Of a stretch of 64,000 nucleotides of DNA, positions 25,597-33,944 are shown piece by piece. This stretch comes from Agromyces flavus (lineage in GTDB: Bacteria; Actinomycetota; Actinomycetes; Actinomycetales; Microbacteriaceae): NCBI RefSeq assembly GCF_900104685.1, contig NZ_LT629755.1:372001-436000 (forward strand). Direction: 5' to 3'. Both the position numbers and the translations under genes were made by a program. Under the pieces are notes generated by a model. The model searched no databases and was not told where the DNA came from. It saw only the letters and a list, made by a program, of their open reading frames with translations. Positions within the stretch are counted from its first letter, which is position 1; every line of letters begins with the position of its first letter.

Positions 25597-28500
25597 GTGC
25601 AACGGCTCGATCGGGATGACGACGAGGACGATTTCCTCGAGGACGAGCCCGAGACCCGTGCTCCCGCGCCGGCCGGATCCTCGGGCCGACGACGCGACCC
25701 CGCAGCGCCCCAGGCCGTCACCGTCGGCGACCCGGGCGTGGTCGCCGCGAATGTCGCGGAGCCCAGCTGGCGCCGCTGGCACGCCGAACTCCGCGAGCTC
25801 GGCGGACGCTCGCCGCTCGTCCACTTCGAGGACTCGTCGCGCACACGAATCGAGCTGTCGACCACGCACCCCGGAGGCCTGCCGCAGTTCATCACGGGTC
25901 ATTCGACGCTGCTGTCCAGCCTCATCCGCGACGAGCTCGCCCTGAGGAATGCGCGACTGGCGGCCGCGGAGATCACGCAGAAGGGCATCGAGCTCCGCTC
26001 GGTGCGCGGCATCGACGCCGTGCATCTCGCGATCGGACTGGCATCGTGGCATCAGGGCGGTGAGGAGTTCCTGGCGCCCGTGCTGCTCCGGCCCCTCGCC
26101 ATCCGCCGCTACGGCCGCGACTTCGAGCTGAAGCTGAAGGGCCAGCCGTACCTCAATCCCGCGCTCGCGCGCGAGCTGCACCAACAGTTCCAGATCACGC
26201 TCGACGCCGACGCCTTCGTCGCCCTCGCGATCAGCAACGGCGTGTTCAAGCCGCAGCCCGTGATCGACCGGCTCCGCGGGCTCACGTCCCACCTCCCGTC
26301 GTTCCAGGTCGCCCCGCGCCTCGTGGTGTCCTCGTTCGCCGAGGTCGGTCCCGCGATGGGGGCGGATGCCGCGCGCCTCGAGCACCCGGTCATCGACGCC
26401 ATCGCCGGCAACCCGTCCGCCCGCGCCGCGTACGCGACGCCGCCCGACCCGCCGAGGACCGTGCCCCAGGACGAGCGGCCGCCCTCGACGGACCGGCTGC
26501 TGCTCGACGCCGACTCCGAGCAGGAGCAGGTGATCGCGCGGATCGAGCAGGGCGCTTCGGTCGTCGTGAAGACGCTGCCCGGAACCGGTGGTACGCAGAC
26601 GATCGTGAACGCCATCGGCGCACTCGTCGCGAACGAGAAGCGCGTGCTCGTCGTCGGGGCGCGTCGTTCGAGCCTCGACGGCATCGGCCACCGCCTCGGC
26701 CAGGTGGGCCTCGGCGGCCTCGCGGTGACGACCGAGCGCCTCCGCCGCGACCTCATCCAGTCGATCAACCGCAACGAGAAGGCCGAGCAGCCGCGCGTCG
26801 CCGACGTCGACGACGCGCTCGTCCGGCTGCGCAAGGTCCTGCTCGACTACCGGCACGCACTCACGCGGCGCGACCCCGAGTTGCAGGCGTCGGTGCTCGA
26901 CGCGCTCACCGCGCTGGCCGGCCTCGCGGCGATGCCCTCACCCCCCGACACCACGGCGCGACTCGATCGCGGCTCGCTCGTCGGCCTCGCGACGGGCCGC
27001 GACGTCGTGGCCGCCGACCTCGTACGGGCGGCCGCCCTCGGCGAGTTCCGGTACGGACCGGGCGACTCGCCGTGGTACGGCGCGGCCTTCGCGACCTCCG
27101 AGGAGGCGTCGGCAGCGCACGGGCTCGCCAAGCGCCTGAGCGGCACCGACGTGCCGCGGCTGCTCGAGCGCGCCCGGTCGCTGATCGCGCAGACTCGTCT
27201 CCGCCAGTTCGAGTCGATCGCCGAGCTCGGCGTGTTCCTGCGCCTCCTGCACGACGTGCGCGACACGCTCGACAAGTTCCTGCCGGCGGTCTACGACCGT
27301 CCGCTCGGCGAACTCATCGCGGCGACCGCGCCGCGCCGCGAGACGGGGATGTCGGGCGCGAACCGGCGACGCCTCAAGCGACTCGCGCTCGAGTACGTGC
27401 GGCCGGGCGTGCACGTCGGCGACCTGAATGCGGCGCTCCGCGGCATCCAGCAGCAGCGCACCCTGTGGCATCGGTACTCCGAGGCGGGCGCGGTACCCAG
27501 TGTGCCGGTCGGCCTCGACGACGTCCACGTCGGCTACCACACGGTCTCCTCCGACCTGCAGTCGCTCGACGGCCCGCTGGGCATCGAGGGGTCGCCGCGG
27601 CGCCTCGCCGCGCGCCCCCTGCGCGAACTCGAGGCCACGCTCACCGGACTCGCCGCCGACTCCGAGGTGCTGCACAACCTGCAGGAGCGCACCGCGCTGC
27701 TCCAGAAGCTGCGGGGACTGGGCCTGGACCCGCTGCTGGTCGACCTGGCCGAGCGTCACGTGCCCGAGCAGCAGGTCGCGGCCGAACTCGAGCTCGCGTG
27801 GTGGCAGTCGGTGCTGGAGACGATGCTGGCGGGCGATCCGGCGCTGCTCGGGGCCAACACGACGGTGCTCGACCGGCTCGAGGCCGACTTCCGGCTGGTC
27901 GATGACGCGCATGCGTCGGCCGCCGGCCCGCTCCTGGCCTGGCGGCTCGCCGAGGCCTGGCGCGTCGCGATCGTCGACCACCACGAAGAGGCCGAACGGC
28001 TGAGGCGGATGCTGCGGGGCGACCGCGTGCGTCCCGACCGCCTGCACCGCGAGGCCCCGCACCTCTTCCGGGCCCTCGCGCCGGTCTGGCTGGCGTCGCC
28101 CTACGAGGTACCGCTCATCGACGACGCGATCCCGTTCGACACCGTGCTGCTGGTCGACGCGGGTGCGACGACGATCGCCGAGAACCTCGGCGCGATCCGG
28201 CGCGCCCGGCAGGTCGTCGCCTTCGGCGACCCCGTCACCCAGACGCCGACGCGGTTCGAGACCGCCGTCCGCGCCGAACCCGACGAGCCGGCCGCCGCCG
28301 AGCACAGCGTCGACGCGCTGCACGCGGACTCTGCTCTCGCGCGCCTGTCCGACCTGCTGCCGACCATGACGCTCACCCGCAGCTACCGTGCCGGCGGCGA
28401 GGACCTCGCCGAGCTCGTCAACCGCCGGTTCTACGGCGGGCGGATCGTCTCGATGCCCTGGGCGGGCAGCTTCCTCGGTCACGGCAGCCTCGGGTTGCAC

Positions 28501-29364
28501 TACGTGCGCGGCAACGGCCTGCCCGATCCGGTGACCGGCACGGTCGAGAGCCTCGACGCCGAGGTGGCGAAGGTCGTCGAGCTCGTGATGGAGCATGCGG
28601 TGAAGCGCCCGCGCGAATCACTCATGGTCATCACCGCGAGCGCCCGGCACTCGGCGCGCGTGCACCAGGCCGTCCTCGCCGCGTTCGCCAAGCGCACCGA
28701 CCTGTCGGACTTCATCCTGCGAGACCGCGCCGAGCCGTTCACGGTGCTCACGCTCGAGCAGGCCGTCGCGCAGAGCAGGGACCGCGTGATCTTCTCGATC
28801 GGCTTCGGGCGCACCCCCCACGGGCGCCTCCTGTCGAACTTCGGCTCGCTCGGCGAGCCGGGCGGTGAACGACTCCTCGCGGTGGCCATGACGCGGGCCC
28901 GACGATCGATGGACATCGTGTCGGCGTTCCGGCCCGACGACATCGACGAGGACCGGCAGCGCCACGGCGTGATCGCGCTCGCGAACGTCCTGTCCGAGAC
29001 CGAGGAGCAGCAGTCCTCGCCACGCGTCGCGCAGGGCGTGGGCGACCCGATGCTCGTCGATCTCGCGCGGCGACTGGAGCGACGCGGCATCCGGACCAGC
29101 GTCGGTCATCGCGGCACGCTCTCGCTCGCGGCCGCGCACGCCGGCAAGGCGGTCGTCGTCGAGACCGACCCGGCGCTCGCCGGATGGAGCCTCCGCGAGT
29201 CGCTTCGCCTTCGGCCCGACGTGCTGCGGCGACTCGGATGGCACCACCTGCGCGTGCACAGCTTCGAGCTGTTCGGGGATCCGGAATCGGTCGCCGAACG
29301 CGTCGCCGCGGTGCTCGGAAAGGGGCAGCCGGGGGAGCCGGCCGAGGAGTCGCCGGCCTCATGA
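25597..29364 (+). CDS. Large superfamily 1 helicase-like protein with degenerate ATPase motifs and a C-terminal nuclease-like domain
   Basis: The GTG at 25597 follows TATGGT after 6 nt, so the message is probably leaderless; an earlier in-frame start would overlap the operator. The 1255-residue protein has an acidic start, a conserved N-domain (~30-300), and an Upf1/DNA2-type helicase core. The Walker A loop reads PGTGGTQT with Gly332 where Lys is needed. The Walker B strand LLVDAGA has Ala855 where Glu is needed; motif III is GDPVTQTPT. Motifs IV-VI look intact (SYRAGGEDL, AMTRARRS). The C-terminus (~1150-1240) resembles the MTES_1575-type restriction-endonuclease fold, with VVVETD but without the first acidic residue. 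ATP hydrolysis is unlikely. A 66-residue gene is coupled behind it. Confidence 0.85.
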   Translation: MQRLDRDDDEDDFLEDEPETRAPAPAGSSGRRRDPAAPQAVTVGDPGVVAANVAEPSWRRWHAELRELGGRSPLVHFEDSSRTRIELSTTHPGGLPQFITGHSTLLSSLIRDELALRNARLAAAEITQKGIELRSVRGIDAVHLAIGLASWHQGGEEFLAPVLLRPLAIRRYGRDFELKLKGQPYLNPALARELHQQFQITLDADAFVALAISNGVFKPQPVIDRLRGLTSHLPSFQVAPRLVVSSFAEVGPAMGADAARLEHPVIDAIAGNPSARAAYATPPDPPRTVPQDERPPSTDRLLLDADSEQEQVIARIEQGASVVVKTLPGTGGTQTIVNAIGALVANEKRVLVVGARRSSLDGIGHRLGQVGLGGLAVTTERLRRDLIQSINRNEKAEQPRVADVDDALVRLRKVLLDYRHALTRRDPELQASVLDALTALAGLAAMPSPPDTTARLDRGSLVGLATGRDVVAADLVRAAALGEFRYGPGDSPWYGAAFATSEEASAAHGLAKRLSGTDVPRLLERARSLIAQTRLRQFESIAELGVFLRLLHDVRDTLDKFLPAVYDRPLGELIAATAPRRETGMSGANRRRLKRLALEYVRPGVHVGDLNAALRGIQQQRTLWHRYSEAGAVPSVPVGLDDVHVGYHTVSSDLQSLDGPLGIEGSPRRLAARPLRELEATLTGLAADSEVLHNLQERTALLQKLRGLGLDPLLVDLAERHVPEQQVAAELELAWWQSVLETMLAGDPALLGANTTVLDRLEADFRLVDDAHASAAGPLLAWRLAEAWRVAIVDHHEEAERLRRMLRGDRVRPDRLHREAPHLFRALAPVWLASPYEVPLIDDAIPFDTVLLVDAGATTIAENLGAIRRARQVVAFGDPVTQTPTRFETAVRAEPDEPAAAEHSVDALHADSALARLSDLLPTMTLTRSYRAGGEDLAELVNRRFYGGRIVSMPWAGSFLGHGSLGLHYVRGNGLPDPVTGTVESLDAEVAKVVELVMEHAVKRPRESLMVITASARHSARVHQAVLAAFAKRTDLSDFILRDRAEPFTVLTLEQAVAQSRDRVIFSIGFGRTPHGRLLSNFGSLGEPGGERLLAVAMTRARRSMDIVSAFRPDDIDEDRQRHGVIALANVLSETEEQQSSPRVAQGVGDPMLVDLARRLERRGIRTSVGHRGTLSLAAAHAGKAVVVETDPALAGWSLRESLRLRPDVLRRLGWHHLRVHSFELFGDPESVAERVAAVLGKGQPGEPAEESPAS

Positions 29365-29561
29365 CCGACGAGGAGGAGCCCCGTCAGCGGGTCGAGCGGG
29401 CGCGCCGCGGGCGGCGGGCGAAGCTGACGCCGGCTCCCGGGTCCGATCCGGCGCCCGAGTCGGCGGTGCCCGGTGCGCACGAGGCCGATGACGAGGGCGC
29501 GCCGCAGCCCGCCCGGCCAGACGACGAGCGGATCACGCGCGAGCGCCCGCCGCACTGGTGA
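29361..29561 (+). CDS. 66-residue charged protein coupled to the helicase-like gene
   Basis: This small protein starts MTDEEEPRQRVERARRGRRAK, has a disordered middle and ends DDERITRERPPHW. The start overlaps the helicase-like stop (ATGA), which strongly suggests a common message and perhaps a complex. The composition (Arg-rich first half, acidic second half) gives no fold prediction. No family is recognised. Confidence 0.65.
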   Translation: MTDEEEPRQRVERARRGRRAKLTPAPGSDPAPESAVPGAHEADDEGAPQPARPDDERITRERPPHW

Positions 29562-29585
29562 GTCGCGGTCGGGCGCCGTAGGCGG

Positions 29586-30023
29586 CTACTCGGCCCGATG
29601 CGCTCCGGATCCGGCGCGCTCGGCCGCGAGCAGGTCGCGGATCTCGCTCAGCAGCGTGAGCTCGGTCTCGGGATCCTCGGGCTTGGGCTCGCCGGCCTTC
29701 CGACGCGCTTCGGCATGCTCCTTGAGGACGTTCATCGGCAGGACGAACACGAAGTACACGACGGCCGCCACGATGAGGAACGTGAGGATGGCGCCGATCA
29801 CCGCGCCGAACTTCACCTCGGCGACGGCCCCATCGGTCGTCGGGATCCGGAGGATCATCGCGGAGTCGAGGCTGTCGGCCCGGAACAGCGCACCGATCAG
29901 CGGGTTGAAGACGTTGTCGACGATCGAGTTCACGACGGCGGTGAACGCCGCGCCGATGACGACGGCGACCGCGAGGTCGATGACGTTCCCCCTGAGGATG
30001 AACTCCCTGAATCCCTTGAGCAC
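29586..30023 (-). CDS. mscL: Large-conductance mechanosensitive channel
   Basis: The 145-residue protein opens under membrane tension to release osmolytes. It has the N-terminal amphipathic helix KGFREFILRGN, TM1 with VIDLAVAVVIGAAFTAVVNSIV (the pore-lining Gly/Ala pattern), a periplasmic loop, TM2 (~68-95, GAVIGAILTFLIVAAVVYFVFV) and a cytoplasmic helix ending in LLSEIRDLL. The GTG at 30023 gives the canonical VLKGFREF start. Thirty base pairs of GTTC tandem repeat stand 18 nt upstream of the start, within the probable leader. Confidence 0.95.
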   Translation of the reverse strand: MLKGFREFILRGNVIDLAVAVVIGAAFTAVVNSIVDNVFNPLIGALFRADSLDSAMILRIPTTDGAVAEVKFGAVIGAILTFLIVAAVVYFVFVLPMNVLKEHAEARRKAGEPKPEDPETELTLLSEIRDLLAAERAGSGAHRAE

Positions 30024-30040
30024 GCGGCGGATCCCTTCCC

Positions 30041-30070
30041 GTTCGTTCGTTCGTTCGTTCGTTCGTTCGT
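30041..30070. repeat. GTTC tetranucleotide tandem repeat, 7.5 copies
   Basis: The unit GTTC is repeated without interruption over 30 bp. It lies between the fmdB-like stop (30097) and the mscL start (30023), all transcribed leftward, so it is in the mscL leader or between the two genes. Long perfect tetranucleotide repeats are prone to slip during replication. Confidence 0.95.
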
Positions 30071-30096
30071 GTGCGTCGTCCGGAGTCGAGCGCGGG

Positions 30097-30411
30097 CTAC
30101 GCGGCGCTGCTCGAACTGCTCGACGAGGAGCCGCCCGAGTTCGTGCCGCTCGACGCACCGGCGGACGTCGCCGAACCCGTCGCGCCCGACGAGGAGGACG
30201 TCTCACCGGTCGAACTGCCGGACTTGGCGGAGCCGGCCCGCGAGTCCGTGCGGTAGAACCCGGAGCCGTTGAAGGTGACCCCCACCGCGCTGAAGAGCTT
30301 GCGGAGCGCGCCGTGGCAGGCGGGGCACTCGGTCAGGCTGTCGTCGGTGAAGGACTGCTGGATGTCGAAGGCGTGGCCGCACTCGGTGCAGCGGTACGAA
30401 TAGGTGGGCAT
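30097..30411 (-). CDS. FmdB-type zinc-ribbon protein with a Ser-rich disordered tail (Ruc-like)
   Basis: The 104-residue protein has a small zinc ribbon in its first ~50 residues (CTECGHAFDI and CPACHGALRKLF, two CxxC pairs) and a low-complexity tail of S, G, A and T (~60-104). The order next to 5-FCL and galU matches M. tuberculosis Rv0991c, described as the redox-regulated chaperone Ruc, whose cysteines and disordered tail are used for activation. The same role here is inference from domain layout and synteny. It ends 74 nt before the mscL start. Confidence 0.85.
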   Translation of the reverse strand: MPTYSYRCTECGHAFDIQQSFTDDSLTECPACHGALRKLFSAVGVTFNGSGFYRTDSRAGSAKSGSSTGETSSSSGATGSATSAGASSGTNSGGSSSSSSSSAA

Positions 30412-30462
30412 CGGCGTGGTGGCTTTCGGGTTTCGGTGCGGATTGAGGGGTGCACGCCCGGG

Positions 30463-31041
30463 TCAGAACGCCACGATGCGCGTGGGCGTCACGACGCCGT
30501 TCACCGGCTGGTCGTGGACCTCGCGCGGAACCTCCTCGACGAACTCGGTGTCGAAGACGATGGCGTACACCGGAGGACATTTTCCCATCGACCCGAGGGT
30601 CTTGTCGAAATAGCCTCGCCCCCAGCCGAGGCGCATGCCCGTGGCATCCACCGCCGCGGCCGGCACGAGGATGAGGTCGACGTCGTTGATCGCCATCGGA
30701 CCGAGGAGCTCGCCGACCGGTTCGGGCATGCCGTGCAGGCCCTTCACCTCGTCCTCCTCCTCGCCGACGGTCCAGTCGAGCAGGCCGTCCTCGCGCGTGA
30801 CGGGGAAGAGCACCCGGATGCCGTTCGACTCGGCCCAGCGCACGAACGGCCGCGTGTCGGGCTCGGTCGGCATCGAGAGGTAGCAGGAGAGCGACTCGGC
30901 GCCGGTCGATCCGACGAGCTCCTGGAGGCGCGACGTGAACCCCTCGCTCGCCTGCTCGCGCTCGTGCGCCGGCATGTTCTGCCGTCGCTCGCGCAGCTCG
31001 GCGCGGAGGATCCGCTTCACCACCGTCGGATCGTCGCGCAT
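30463..31041 (-). CDS. 5-formyltetrahydrofolate cyclo-ligase
   Basis: The enzyme converts 5-formyl-THF to 5,10-methenyl-THF with ATP. The 192-residue protein has the N-terminal KRILRAELRERRQNM helix, YLSMPTEPDTRPFV for folate binding, and the LILVPAAAVDATGMRLGWGRGYFDK loop that holds the phosphate and ATP contacts. The ATG at 31041 is preceded by TAGGAT after 7 nt; a second ATG at 31050 falls inside that box, so it is not the start. It is divergent from galU with 74 nt between and in line with the fmdB-like gene. Confidence 0.93.
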   Translation of the reverse strand: MRDDPTVVKRILRAELRERRQNMPAHEREQASEGFTSRLQELVGSTGAESLSCYLSMPTEPDTRPFVRWAESNGIRVLFPVTREDGLLDWTVGEEEDEVKGLHGMPEPVGELLGPMAINDVDLILVPAAAVDATGMRLGWGRGYFDKTLGSMGKCPPVYAIVFDTEFVEEVPREVHDQPVNGVVTPTRIVAF

Positions 31042-31115
31042 GCGAGCCATCCTAGGACGCGATGTCGCCGGGGCCGGCGCCGGCGGGGGCACCAGGTACG
31101 GCTACGCTGAAGCCC

Positions 31116-32015
31116 ATGACCGAACGGATCACGAAGGCCGTCATCCCTGCCGCCGGCCTGGGAACTCGCTTCCTGCCCGCGACGAAGGCAATGCCGAAGG
31201 AGATGCTGCCGGTCGTCGACAAGCCTGCCATCCAGTACGTCGTCGAGGAGGCGGTCGACGCCGGCCTCACCGACGTGCTCATGATCACCGGCCGCAACAA
31301 GAACGCGCTCGAGAACCACTTCGACCGGGTGGCCGAGCTCGAGGCCACGCTCGAGGCGAAGGGCGACACCGCCAAGCTCGAGAAGGTGAACCAGTCGACC
31401 GACCTCGCGCAGATGCACTACGTCCGCCAGGGCGATCCCAAGGGCCTGGGCCACGCGGTGCTGCGGGCCGAGATGCACGTCGGCGACGAGCCGTTCGCCG
31501 TGCTGCTCGGCGACGACATCATCGATGCGCGCGACGTCCTGCTGACCCGCATGCTCGACGAGCAGGTGCGACGGGATGCCTCGATCGTCGCCCTCCTCGA
31601 GGTCGACCCCGACAGCATCCACCTCTACGGCGCTGCCCAGATCGAGACCACCGACGACGCCGACGTCGTGCGCATCACCGGCCTCGTCGAGAAGCCGGCG
31701 AAGGAGGTCGCGCCGTCCAACTACGCCGTGATCGGCCGGTACGTGCTCAAGCCCGAGGTGTTCGAGGTGCTGCACCGCACCGAGCCGGGCAAGGGCGGCG
31801 AGATCCAGCTGACCGACGCGCTCATGGAGATGGCGAACGACGTCGAGGCCACCGGCGGCGTGTACGGTGTCGTGTTCCGGGGCCGCCGCTACGACACGGG
31901 CGACAAGCTCGACTACATCAAGGCGGTCGTGCAGCTGGCCGCCGAACGCGACGACCTCGGCCCCGAGCTGCGTCCGTGGCTGGTCGAGTACTCGGCCGGG
32001 CTCGAGCGAGGCTGA
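31116..32015 (+). CDS. galU: UTP-glucose-1-phosphate uridylyltransferase
   Basis: This enzyme makes UDP-glucose for glycan and cell-wall synthesis. The 299-residue protein has AAGLGTRFLPATKAMPKEMLP for nucleotide binding, ENHFDRVAELE, RQGDPKGLGHAV and LLGDDI, and GLVEKPAKEVAPSNYAVIGRY. A TACGCT box and a 7-nt spacer precede the ATG, so it is probably leaderless. In mycobacteria moeA1/glp stands between galU and rimJ; here rimJ starts 1 nt after the galU stop, so that gene is missing from the locus. Confidence 0.96.
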   Translation: MTERITKAVIPAAGLGTRFLPATKAMPKEMLPVVDKPAIQYVVEEAVDAGLTDVLMITGRNKNALENHFDRVAELEATLEAKGDTAKLEKVNQSTDLAQMHYVRQGDPKGLGHAVLRAEMHVGDEPFAVLLGDDIIDARDVLLTRMLDEQVRRDASIVALLEVDPDSIHLYGAAQIETTDDADVVRITGLVEKPAKEVAPSNYAVIGRYVLKPEVFEVLHRTEPGKGGEIQLTDALMEMANDVEATGGVYGVVFRGRRYDTGDKLDYIKAVVQLAAERDDLGPELRPWLVEYSAGLERG

Positions 32016-32016
32016 G

Positions 32017-32679
32017 GTGCCTGCGGCATCCGTTCCGACCCTCACCGACGGGTCGCTGACGCTCCGGCCGGTTCGCGCTCGCGACGCCAGGCCGTTGGAA
32101 CGGGTGCTTCTCGACAACCGCGGCTGGCTGCGGCGGTGGGAGGCGACGTACCCGGGCGGCGGTTCCGTCATCGACACGCGGGCCACGATCCGCAACCTGA
32201 CCGCGCACGCGAGGGCCGGCACGGCGCTGCCCTTCGTGATGGAGTGGGACGGCGAGCTCGTCGGCCAGCTCAACGTGTCGTCCATCACGCACGGCTCGCT
32301 GTCGTCGGCGACGATCGGCTACTGGGTCGCGAAGGACATGGCCGGCCGAGGCCTCACCCCGACGGCCGTCGCGCTCGCGACCGACCACTGCTTCCTCGCG
32401 CTGCGGCTGCACCGCATGGAGATCTGCATCCGCCCCGAGAACGGCCCGTCACTGCGCGTGGTCGAGAAGCTCGGATTCCGCTACGAGGGGCTCCGGCGCC
32501 GCTTCATCCACATCGACGGCGACTGGCGCGACCACTTCGCGTTCGCGCTCGTCGCCGAGGAAGTGCCGGGCGGCGTGCTGCGTCGTTGGCGCGAGGGGCG
32601 TGCGCCGACCGACGCCGCGACCATCCCCGCGGCCGACCGCGAGGCGGCGCTCACCCCCCTTCGGGTGCGGGATCGCTGA
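32017..32679 (+). CDS. rimJ: RimJ/RimL-type GNAT N-acetyltransferase
   Basis: The 220-residue protein has the GNAT fold with TLRPVRARDARPLERVL at the N-terminus, the acetyl-CoA site around AKDMAGRGLTPTAVAL (residues ~110-125) and the RPENGPSLRVVEKLGFRYEG C-terminal motif that is typical of RimJ/RimL. It may acetylate the N-terminus of a ribosomal or other protein; the substrate is not known. The GTG start at 32017 is 1 nt after galU. It corresponds to Rv0995 in the mycobacterial gene order. Confidence 0.85.
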   Translation: MPAASVPTLTDGSLTLRPVRARDARPLERVLLDNRGWLRRWEATYPGGGSVIDTRATIRNLTAHARAGTALPFVMEWDGELVGQLNVSSITHGSLSSATIGYWVAKDMAGRGLTPTAVALATDHCFLALRLHRMEICIRPENGPSLRVVEKLGFRYEGLRRRFIHIDGDWRDHFAFALVAEEVPGGVLRRWREGRAPTDAATIPAADREAALTPLRVRDR

Positions 32680-32730
32680 CACGCCCGCGGTGAGCGGATC
32701 GGGCGCTGGCGCGTGACCTAGCGTTGACCC

Positions 32731-33786
32731 ATGGACGCGCTCGGCGGTGGGGTGCTCGTGGCTGTGGCCGCGACGCTCTGGATCGCGTACCTCCTGCCGA
32801 GCTGGCTTCGCCGGCGCCAGTACCTCGCGACGGAGCGCAACGCCGTCCGCCTCCAGCAGACGCTGCGCATCCTCGCCGAGACGGCCGAGACGCCCGATGA
32901 GGTGCGCGTCGAGATGACGACCCGCGACGTCGCCGCACAGGAGCGCATCCTCCACGAGCATGAACTCGCGGCCCGCCTCGAGGCCCAGGCGGCCGAGAAC
33001 CTCGCGATCGCCGAGCGGATCGCCGCCGAGGAGGCGGCGGCCGCGGCCGAGCGCGAACTCGCCGAGCGCGCCGAGCACGCGCAGCAGGCCGCCCGATCCG
33101 CGGTGACCGCGCCGGTTCCGGTGGTGCCGTCGATGGCGGATGCCGCGGTGCGGGTGCCCGCTCGCGCGAGCGGTACGCGCCGCGGCCTGCGGCGGCGCCG
33201 CGCGACGTGCTCCCTTCTGCTGCTGGCGTCCCTCCTCACCGTCGTCGGCGGGCTGGTCGCGCTGCCCTTCGGCGCCACGCCGCTCATCGCCCTCGGCGGT
33301 GCCGCCGGGATCCTGGTCGCCCTCACCGGATTGGTGATACTCGCACGCCGCCGCGCGACCCCGACCGCCGCCCCGGCGACGGTGGTCGCCCCACCCGTCG
33401 CCGAGCCGTTCGAGCCCATCGACGTCGAAGCCGAGCCCGAGGCATCCAGCGGCTGGACGCCCCAGCCGTTGCCCAAGCCGCTGCACCTCTCGCGCGGCAC
33501 GATCGCGGCGAGCGTCATGGCCTCGATCGAGGAGGCCGAGCAGCTCAAGCGCGCCGCCGCCGAGGCCGAGATGGTCGAGCGCGCCGAACGCCGCGAACCG
33601 AAGCTGCCCGTGCTGCGGCCGTCCGCAGCGGCCTCCCCGTCACCCGCACCCGGGCGCCCCGCGGCGCCGGAGTCGCCGGACCCCGAGCCGGCGAACCCGT
33701 ACGCGAGCATGGGCATCGTCGACGCGACCGAGCCGGGCATCGGCGACCTCGACCTCGTGCTCCGTCGTCGGCGCACCGCCGTCTGA
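32731..33786 (+). CDS. GlpR/SepX-like membrane protein (Rv0996 type)
   Basis: The 351-residue protein has an N-terminal membrane helix (~3-20), a long Ala/Glu-rich coiled-coil (~30-130), two hydrophobic helices (~165-210, RRRRATCSLLLLASLLTVVGGL and PLIALGGAAGILVALTGLVI) and a Pro/Ala-rich cytoplasmic tail ending in LDLVLRRRRTAV. Size and place match Rv0996, whose relatives GlpR (Corynebacterium) and SepX (Streptomyces) act in cell division together with a gephyrin-like Glp protein. The glp gene is not in this locus. TAGCGT and a 6-nt spacer precede the ATG. Confidence 0.7.
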   Translation: MDALGGGVLVAVAATLWIAYLLPSWLRRRQYLATERNAVRLQQTLRILAETAETPDEVRVEMTTRDVAAQERILHEHELAARLEAQAAENLAIAERIAAEEAAAAAERELAERAEHAQQAARSAVTAPVPVVPSMADAAVRVPARASGTRRGLRRRRATCSLLLLASLLTVVGGLVALPFGATPLIALGGAAGILVALTGLVILARRRATPTAAPATVVAPPVAEPFEPIDVEAEPEASSGWTPQPLPKPLHLSRGTIAASVMASIEEAEQLKRAAAEAEMVERAERREPKLPVLRPSAAASPSPAPGRPAAPESPDPEPANPYASMGIVDATEPGIGDLDLVLRRRRTAV

Positions 33787-33845
33787 TCCGCCACCGAGGG
33801 TGGTCAGGACCACCCGCACGGGGATGATAGAGTCGTTCACGGCTC

Positions 33846-33921
33846 GGGCCCATGGCGCAGTTGGTAGCGCGTCTCGTTCGCAATGAGAAGGTCGGGGGTT
33901 CGAATCCCCCTGGGTCCACCA
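33846..33921 (+). tRNA. tRNA-Ala (anticodon CGC), CCA encoded
   Basis: The acceptor arm GGGCCCA pairs with TGGGTCC, the anticodon loop TTCGCAA holds CGC, which reads GCG, and the T loop is TTCGAAT. The discriminator base A is followed by CCA at 33919-33921. The 3' end is part of the 16-bp duplication made by the insertion sequence to its right, but the gene is complete. A TAGAGT box upstream is a possible -10, and a GGGTGGTC/GACCACCC palindrome lies at 33798-33815. Confidence 0.95.
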
Positions 33922-33944
33922 TTGTGATGTCTCAGGACATTGTG

